A DNA stretch of 11,878 nt from an uncultured Lachnospiraceae bacterium. GTDB lineage: Bacteria; Bacillota; Clostridia; Lachnospirales; Lachnospiraceae. Shown here one piece after another: positions 7,999-11,878 of the stretch (positions are counted from its first letter, which is position 1; each line of letters starts with the position of its first letter). Where the stretch lies: the NCBI GenBank assembly GCA_947589175.1, contig CANPZR010000052.1, positions 1-11,878 on the forward strand, written 5' to 3'. Below the pieces are notes generated by a model that was given only the letters and a program-made list of their open reading frames with translations, ran no database searches and had not been told where the DNA came from. The position numbers and the translations under genes were made by a program.

Positions 7999-8856
7999 AT
8001 GAATGCGAAAAAAGAGGTCAGACAGCAGACTCTGACTGGCGAGCGGGCGCTGTTTCAGGCCCGGGATCTGCTTGTTACGGACTGTATTTTTATGGACGGC
8101 GAGTCGCCATTAAAGGAGAGCCGGGATATTGAGCTGAACGGCAGCCTGTTTCGCTGGAAATATCCGCTCTGGTACAGCCGGAATATTGTCGCAAAAAAAT
8201 GTACCTGGTTCGAGATGGCGAGGGCCGGGGTCTGGTATACGGACCATATTCTCGTGGAGGACGCGGTCATCGAGGCGCCCAAGAATTTCCGGCGCTGCCA
8301 TGACGTGACGCTGAAAAACGTATCATTTCCCAACGCGGACGAGACCTTGTGGAGCTGCGGGGAGGTGCGGCTGGAGAGTGTAGTGGCGAAAGGGGATTAT
8401 TTTGCCATGAACTGCCGGGACGTGGAGGCGTCGGATTTTACCCTGACGGGCAATTATTCCTTTGACGGGGCGCGGAATGTGGTCATACGGAACGCGAGAA
8501 TGCTCTCTAAGGACGCCTTCTGGAATACGGAAAATGTCACGGTGTACGATTCTTTTATCTCCGGCGAATACCTGGGGTGGAACGCGAAGGATCTGACGTT
8601 TGTCAACTGCACCATAGAGAGCCTGCAGGGGATGTGTTACATCGACAATCTGGTGATGAAAAACTGCAAGCTGATCAATACGACCCTTGCCTTTGAGTAT
8701 TCTTCCGTGGACGCGCAGATCGACAGCCGGATCGACAGCGTGATGAATCCGTCCAGCGGAGTGATTCGGGCGGAGGCCATTGACACTCTTATACTGGAGA
8801 AGGACAAGGTCGATCCCGGGCGGACGAAGATCGTATGCAGGGGAGACGAGGTTTAG
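7999..8856 (+). CDS. DUF3737 family protein, beta-helix-like
   Basis: I recognise this as a DUF3737-type protein of 285 residues, a family common in gut Firmicutes with no established function. It has no signal peptide or membrane segment, so it is probably cytoplasmic. The sequence is built of short strand-forming repeats of about 20 residues with recurring patterns such as CRDVEAS, ARNVVIRN, TENVTVYDS and AKDLTFVNC, in which a turn with N or D is followed by a hydrophobic strand. This is what a right-handed parallel beta-helix looks like, similar to pectin lyase folds. No catalytic residues can be assigned. AAGGAAGGA at 7984-7992 supports the ATG at 7999. It lies 30 bases after ktrA, so it is probably in the same transcript, but I see no functional link to potassium transport. 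Confidence 0.78.
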   Translation: MNAKKEVRQQTLTGERALFQARDLLVTDCIFMDGESPLKESRDIELNGSLFRWKYPLWYSRNIVAKKCTWFEMARAGVWYTDHILVEDAVIEAPKNFRRCHDVTLKNVSFPNADETLWSCGEVRLESVVAKGDYFAMNCRDVEASDFTLTGNYSFDGARNVVIRNARMLSKDAFWNTENVTVYDSFISGEYLGWNAKDLTFVNCTIESLQGMCYIDNLVMKNCKLINTTLAFEYSSVDAQIDSRIDSVMNPSSGVIRAEAIDTLILEKDKVDPGRTKIVCRGDEV

Positions 8857-8876
8857 AGGTTGAAGGAGGCGCCGCT

Positions 8877-9347
8877 ATGGAAAATCTGATGAATGTTGCA
8901 TCTTATATATGTGACAGGTATTTCGATGAATTTAGTTCAAAAATTGACGAAATGAAGCTTCATAAGCTGTTGTACTTTGCGCAAAGGGAATCCCTCGTGC
9001 AAAGGAACGAGCCTCTTTTTGACGCTGTTTTTTACGGATGGAAATACGGTCCTATTTTGAAAGAAATCCGAGTGGCATACAGAGACGGGCTGTTTTACAA
9101 AACAGTTCCGCAGGATGTGACAGACCGTATTATTCCAGTGATGGATAAGGTTTTCGAAAAATACGCGGGAAAGGATTCATGGAGCTTGAGCAGATTGACT
9201 CACGGCGAATATGCCTGGAAAAATTCCCGCATAGGAGTTCCGGATGGCGAGAACAGCGACAGGCCGATGAGCTTGGAGGATATGCGCGTGGACGCGCAAA
9301 GAATCCGTGAGAGAAGAAAAATGCTGTCACAGCTTGGATTTTGTTAA
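8877..9347 (+). CDS. Panacea/SocA-like (DUF4065) domain protein, possible antitoxin
   Basis: This 156-residue protein carries the domain called Panacea, DUF4065 or SocA-like. Domain hallmarks are the first helix VASYICDRYF, KLHKLLYFAQ (about residues 27-36), EPLFDAVFYGWKYGPI (about 45-60), and SRLTHGEYAWKNSR near residue 115. Proteins with this domain are known as versatile antitoxins paired with unrelated toxins, and as adaptors or phage proteins, so an antitoxin role is only probable. I place the start at the ATG at 8877 because GAAGGAGG at 8862-8869 lies seven bases upstream; the upstream in-frame ATG at 8835 lies inside the DUF3737 gene. The 5' part is strikingly A+T rich (17 G+C in the 60 bases at 8881-8940), unlike the preceding genes, which may mean separate acquisition. 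No complete toxin gene adjoins it. Confidence 0.85.
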   Translation: MENLMNVASYICDRYFDEFSSKIDEMKLHKLLYFAQRESLVQRNEPLFDAVFYGWKYGPILKEIRVAYRDGLFYKTVPQDVTDRIIPVMDKVFEKYAGKDSWSLSRLTHGEYAWKNSRIGVPDGENSDRPMSLEDMRVDAQRIRERRKMLSQLGFC

Positions 9348-9359
9348 AGGACGTGAGAT

Positions 9360-9413
9360 ATGAGAATTACGGCGGAGAAAGATATTGTCATATATATCCA
9401 TGTCTGCTGGTAA
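9360..9413 (+). pseudogene. 17-codon reading frame after the Panacea gene; possible gene remnant
   Basis: A short frame (MRITAEKDIVIYIHVCW, then TAA) starts 12 bases after the Panacea stop. AAAGGA at 9346-9351 is spaced 8 bases from its ATG, a better ribosome binding site than chance usually gives. The peptide starts like the first strand of a folded protein and then stops, after which the sequence becomes A/T-rich and non-coding. It could be the 5' stub of a lost partner (toxin) gene, a real micro-peptide, or chance. I do not recognise a family. Confidence 0.3.
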
Positions 9414-9464
9414 GTATAGTATCAGGTTCTTTAAAAATAGCTTAAAAATAAAAAAAACAAAACC

Positions 9465-9493
9465 TTGTCAATCATTTCCACATATGGTAAGAT
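9465..9493 (+). promoter_or_regulatory. Putative sigma-A promoter for the LRR protein gene
   Basis: TTGTCA at 9465-9470 matches the -35 consensus at five of six positions. After a 17-base spacer, TAAGAT at 9488-9493 matches the -10 consensus at four of six; the overlapping GATAAT at 9491-9496 matches five of six but with a 20-base spacer. A/T-rich runs directly upstream (9430-9462) resemble an UP element. Transcription would begin near 9500, leaving an untranslated leader of about 340 bases before the ATG at 9843. Confidence 0.5.
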
Positions 9494-9525
9494 AATGATG
9501 AGTGGAAATCAAGAACATAACGGTG

Positions 9526-9568
9526 TACCACCCGACACTGTTGCCGCAGTGCCGGGCAAGGCATGGTA
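9526..9568 (+). promoter_or_regulatory. Leader stem-loop 1 upstream of the LRR gene
   Basis: CCCG (9531-9534) pairs with CGGG (9553-9556), and CACTG (9536-9540) pairs with CAGTG (9547-9551) around a 6-base loop, with one A/C mismatch between the two blocks. An outer TACCA/TGGTA pairing (9526-9530 with 9564-9568) closes the structure over a 7-base bulge. There is no T-run after it, so it is not a terminator. Role unknown; a structured leader RNA is a reasonable guess. Confidence 0.4.
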
Positions 9569-9699
9569 TCTCACTACCACACAATACAGAATAAATCTGC
9601 GATACACACAATGTTATTATACTGGAATTGCGTTTTATTGGCAACTCCCTTTTGCGTTGTGGCGTAATTGAGCGGAAATTCTATGACTCCTTTGGATAA

Positions 9700-9737
9700 A
9701 ACGAGGTGTTGGTGTGGACGCATACTGGCACCTCGTT
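9700..9737 (+). promoter_or_regulatory. Leader stem-loop 2, 17 bp with tetraloop
   Basis: AACGAGGTG (9700-9708) pairs perfectly with CACCTCGTT (9729-9737). The stem continues without interruption to a GACG tetraloop at 9717-9720 if G-U pairs are allowed (9709-9711 with 9726-9728, and 9714 with 9723). These G-U pairs form only in RNA made from the + strand. The bases after it (CTTGATTTCC) are only weakly T-rich, so it may be a weak terminator, an attenuator of the LRR gene, or a stabilising leader element. Confidence 0.55.
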
Positions 9738-9842
9738 CTTGATTTCCCAATAAAAGATACGACGGCTGGCATTTGAAGGCGGTATATTTTTTTGGGAAAC
9801 AGTTATTTGGCCGGAAGGCAATCCAAAACAGGAGGAATCAGA

Positions 9843-11828
9843 ATGAAAAGCGTTACATTGAAAATGACCGGGGGAACCGCGGTCAGGAAAGCTACGGCGG
9901 TCGTGGCAGCGGCGGCGATGATTATTGTCAGTACGCCTGCTTCGGCTAGCGCGGCAAAAAAGGTTTCTTTGACTCCAAAAAAATTGGAAGTAAAAGTAGG
10001 AAAATCAAAGAAACTGACACTTAAAAACAACACGAAAAAGGTGACATGGACTATAGCGTCTGGCAAGAAGTATGTCTCCTTGAAGAACAAGAAGAAAAAA
10101 AGCGTGACAGTCGTGGGCAAAAAAGCGGGCAAGGCAAAGGTGCAGGCCAAAGTAGGAAAGAAGAAATATACTTGTACCGTGACCATAAAGGCGAAGAAGT
10201 CAAATACGAAAAAGCCGGATGATCCTACTCAGACACCGGGAAGCGAGCAGGATGCTTCAACTGAACAGCCGACTAGTGCGCCGGATGTTACCACATCTCC
10301 GACAGAGGAGCCATCCGTAACACCGACAGAATCGCCGATGGAGACGGCTGCTCCCACAGCAACGCCGACAGCCACTCCTACAGAAACACCAGCAGGTTCG
10401 ACGGGCGGATCGGTGACAACGCCGACAGAAACAGCGCCGGGTGGTTCAGCGACAGAGCCTACGGAAGTTCCCGGAGTGACGGAATCAAGCGCACCGACGG
10501 AGACGCCAACAGAATCAGCAACAGCCACTCCGACGACAGAACCCACGGAGACGCCGACAGAATCAGTAACAGCCACTCCGACGACAGAACCTACAGAGAC
10601 ACCGATAGCAGATGATGAGAAAGGAAAAAATGCACAAGACGTTGCAATTCTGAAAAAAATCATCCAAGAGCAGCTCAGCAAACATGCCTATGTCAGCGAA
10701 AATCTGAATGCAGATGAGTATGAATGGGATGAAAATGGACGGTTGACAGGATTGTATTGGACAGGAAAAGATTTGAGCGGCAGTGTGGATTTCGGAGGAC
10801 TGACAGAACTGACGGTTTTGTATTGTGATGGCAATCAGATGCGAGGCCTGAGGGATCTGAGTGTAAGCGCAAACACGAAATTGAAAGTTTTGTATTGTGA
10901 TGAAAACAAATTGAGCAAACTGGATGTAAGTGCAAACACGAAATTGGAAACATTGCATTGTGCTTCTAACGATTTGAGTGAATTGGATGTTAGAGCAAAT
11001 ACGGAATTGGAAAGTTTGAATTGTTATTCCAACTTCCTAAGAGAATTAGATGTCAGAGCAAATACGGGATTGACATATCTGAATTGTGGTGGCAACAATC
11101 TGACCGAATTAGATGTCAGAGCAAATACGAAGTTGGAAAGCTTAAATTGTGGTTCCAACATGCTGGGCGAATTGGATGTCAGAGCAAATACGGGATTGAC
11201 ATATCTGGATTGTGGTAACAGCATGTTGAATGAATTGGATGTCAGAGCAAATACGAAATTGACGTATTTGGATTGTTTTTCCAACGATCTGAGTGAATTG
11301 AATGTCAAAACAAATACAGGATTGACATATCTGGGTTGTGTTGGCAACAATTTAAGCGAATTGGATGTCAGAGCAAATACGAAATTGGAAACATTGTATT
11401 GTCAGCAAAATCAATTGAGCGAATTGGATGTCAGAGCAAATACGGGATTGATATATCTGGCGTGTAATGACAATCAATTAAGTGAACTGGATGTAAAGGC
11501 AAACACGAGGTTGAAAGTGTTGTCTTGTGAGGACAACAAGCTGAGCAGTTTGGATGTCAGTGCAAATACAGCATTAACGTCTTTGAATTGTTGTAGAAAC
11601 TTATTGGATGAGTTAAATGTACGAGCAAATACGGCATTAGGAGGGTTGAGCTGTTCTGGCAATCAGTTGAGCAGCTTGGATGTAAGCGAGAACTTTGAGT
11701 TGTCTTTTTTTACATGTGATAACAATCAGTTGAGAACGCTTGATGTTAGTGCAAATACAGCATTAGATTTTTTTCAATGTTCTAATAACCTGTTGAATGA
11801 ACTAGTGTACTGTACCGTTGATGTTTAG
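9843..11828 (+). CDS. Secreted leucine-rich repeat protein with Ig-like domain and Thr/Pro linker
   Basis: This is a predicted secreted, modular protein of 661 residues. The start at 9843 is supported by GGAGGA at 9831-9836; an upstream in-frame start would lack it. Modules in order: signal peptide (1 to about 37, ending in SASA); a very lysine-rich Ig-like (BIG2-type) domain (about 39-118) with the typical TVVGKKAGKAKVQAKV segment; a Thr/Pro/Glu-rich linker (about 119-256); a short predicted helix (about 258-282); an N-cap-like stretch; then leucine-rich repeats from residue 323 to the end. The repeats are mostly 21 residues with the pattern LxxLxCxxNxLxxLDVxANTx, resembling the bacterial IRREKO-type LRR. 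There is no LPXTG motif, transmembrane tail or other anchor at the C-terminus. It has its own promoter candidate and long leader. A surface binding or adhesin role is likely but the ligand is unknown. Confidence 0.9.
   Translation: MKSVTLKMTGGTAVRKATAVVAAAAMIIVSTPASASAAKKVSLTPKKLEVKVGKSKKLTLKNNTKKVTWTIASGKKYVSLKNKKKKSVTVVGKKAGKAKVQAKVGKKKYTCTVTIKAKKSNTKKPDDPTQTPGSEQDASTEQPTSAPDVTTSPTEEPSVTPTESPMETAAPTATPTATPTETPAGSTGGSVTTPTETAPGGSATEPTEVPGVTESSAPTETPTESATATPTTEPTETPTESVTATPTTEPTETPIADDEKGKNAQDVAILKKIIQEQLSKHAYVSENLNADEYEWDENGRLTGLYWTGKDLSGSVDFGGLTELTVLYCDGNQMRGLRDLSVSANTKLKVLYCDENKLSKLDVSANTKLETLHCASNDLSELDVRANTELESLNCYSNFLRELDVRANTGLTYLNCGGNNLTELDVRANTKLESLNCGSNMLGELDVRANTGLTYLDCGNSMLNELDVRANTKLTYLDCFSNDLSELNVKTNTGLTYLGCVGNNLSELDVRANTKLETLYCQQNQLSELDVRANTGLIYLACNDNQLSELDVKANTRLKVLSCEDNKLSSLDVSANTALTSLNCCRNLLDELNVRANTALGGLSCSGNQLSSLDVSENFELSFFTCDNNQLRTLDVSANTALDFFQCSNNLLNELVYCTVDV
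10500..10595 (+). repeat. 48-base tandem duplication in the Thr/Pro linker
   Basis: Two adjacent 48-base units (10500-10547 and 10548-10595) each encode 16 residues of the form ETPTESxTATPTTEPT. They differ at four bases by my count, one of which changes Ala to Val. A third, incomplete unit begins at 10596. Such in-frame repeats lengthen or shorten a flexible linker by slippage or recombination. Confidence 0.85.
10809..11825 (+). repeat. Array of 16 leucine-rich repeats, 63-base period
   Basis: The array has one 24-residue unit (10809-10880), fourteen exact 21-residue units (10881-11762) and a final unit whose last seven residues diverge (11763-11825). Each unit has Cys at position 6. Asn at position 9 is kept in every unit except unit 7, where it is Ser. 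In the middle of the array ANTG-LTYL and ANTK-LESL or LETL junctions tend to alternate, giving a 126-base super-period. The DNA is A+T rich (24 G+C in the 60 bases at 11041-11100, against 37 in the 60 bases at 7021-7080). Leucine is mostly encoded by TTG. Confidence 0.92.
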
Positions 11829-11866
11829 CATAATTACCAATCCCATTAAAGATTGGTAATTATGCT
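11827..11866 (+). terminator. Inverted repeat overlapping the LRR gene stop codon
   Basis: GCATAATTACCAATC (11828-11842) is perfectly complementary to GATTGGTAATTATGC (11851-11865) around an 8-base loop, and one more A-T pair extends it to 11827-11866. The TAG stop at 11826-11828 is partly inside the stem. No T-run follows on the + strand within the visible bases, so it is an atypical terminator; it may be a 3' stabilising hairpin or one shared with a gene beyond the window. Confidence 0.6.
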
Positions 11867-11878
11867 TGTAGGATACAA

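Larger units (their letters stand above)
9414..9842. other. 429-base intergenic region with leader of the LRR gene
   Basis: This stretch lacks a convincing gene. It begins with an A/T-rich tract (about 9424-9464), followed by a promoter-like element, then a moderately structured stretch with two clear stem-loops (described separately), and ends in the ribosome binding site GGAGGA at 9831-9836. Weaker pairing is also possible between 9626-9632 and 9663-9669 and between 9641-9645 and 9656-9660. A 68-codon open frame crosses 9465-9671 but has no good ribosome binding site or recognisable domain. I could match no known riboswitch class to it by eye. Confidence 0.6.

Noticed and set aside
9465..9671. 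68-codon open frame in the gap before the LRR gene
   Set aside because: Its start would be a TTG inside the probable -35 box, and the later ATGs at 9495 and 9498 lack a good ribosome binding site. No domain is visible. It remains possible that it is a spurious frame within a mobile or repeated intergenic sequence.
9414..9842. Known riboswitch or T-box in the LRR leader
   Set aside because: I looked for GEMM-type, cobalamin-box and T-box conserved stretches and saw none convincing; left as an unassigned structured leader.
10229..10681. Long open frame on the minus strand opposite the Thr/Pro linker
   Set aside because: Its Val/Gly/Ser-rich low-complexity product is the antisense of a repetitive coding stretch; no ribosome binding site or domain.
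10809..11825. Regular 63-base repeats that could suggest a CRISPR array or DNA satellite
   Set aside because: The repeats are exact multiples of three, read through in one frame and encode a leucine-rich repeat pattern; there are no unique spacers.

Overview
The window looks like a chromosomal segment from an anaerobic, butyrate-forming Firmicute, most likely a Lachnospiraceae member. The evidence is a butyryl-CoA synthesis cluster in the order hbd-bcd-etfB-etfA, strong GGAGG-type ribosome binding sites, secreted proteins with a lysine-rich Ig-like domain followed by a Thr/Pro linker, and KtrA/KtrB-type potassium uptake genes. The genus cannot be settled from this sequence. Every gene I can support lies on the + strand.

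Region 1 (1-3815) is the central butyrate pathway. 3-hydroxybutyryl-CoA dehydrogenase (cut by the left edge), butyryl-CoA dehydrogenase and the two subunits of electron transfer flavoprotein convert acetoacetyl-CoA-derived intermediates to butyryl-CoA. In this enzyme family crotonyl-CoA reduction is coupled to ferredoxin reduction by flavin-based electron bifurcation. Thiolase and crotonase are not in the window and would be expected upstream. A strong GC-rich hairpin with a T-run (3911-3960) follows etfA.

Region 2 (3986-9347) is a tightly packed co-directional string: a secreted GH5 cellulase-like glycosidase, a secreted SGNH/GDSL esterase whose start overlaps the GH5 stop (ATGA), a TrkH/KtrB potassium channel subunit, its KtrA regulatory partner, a DUF3737 beta-helix-like protein and a Panacea/SocA-type (DUF4065) protein. 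Gaps are 30 bases or less, so it is plausibly one transcript. Joining secreted polysaccharide-active enzymes to potassium uptake is an unusual combination. A 17-codon reading frame with a good ribosome binding site follows the Panacea gene and may be a remnant of a partner gene.

Region 3 (9414-11866) is a 429-base gap holding a credible sigma-A promoter and two RNA-like hairpins in a leader of about 340 bases. It then has a secreted, modular surface protein: signal peptide, lysine-rich Ig-like domain, Thr/Pro linker with a 48-base tandem duplication, and 16 leucine-rich repeats, nearly all of 21 residues, each carrying one cysteine at the same position. A 15-bp perfect inverted repeat overlapping the stop codon closes the gene. 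The repeat region is visibly richer in A+T than the genes before it.

No rRNA, tRNA, CRISPR array, transposase or prophage gene is visible. The butyrate genes are ordinary. The items most worth a second look are the region 2 gene combination, the possibly orphaned Panacea gene, and the structured leader and periodic cysteine ladder of the leucine-rich repeat protein.
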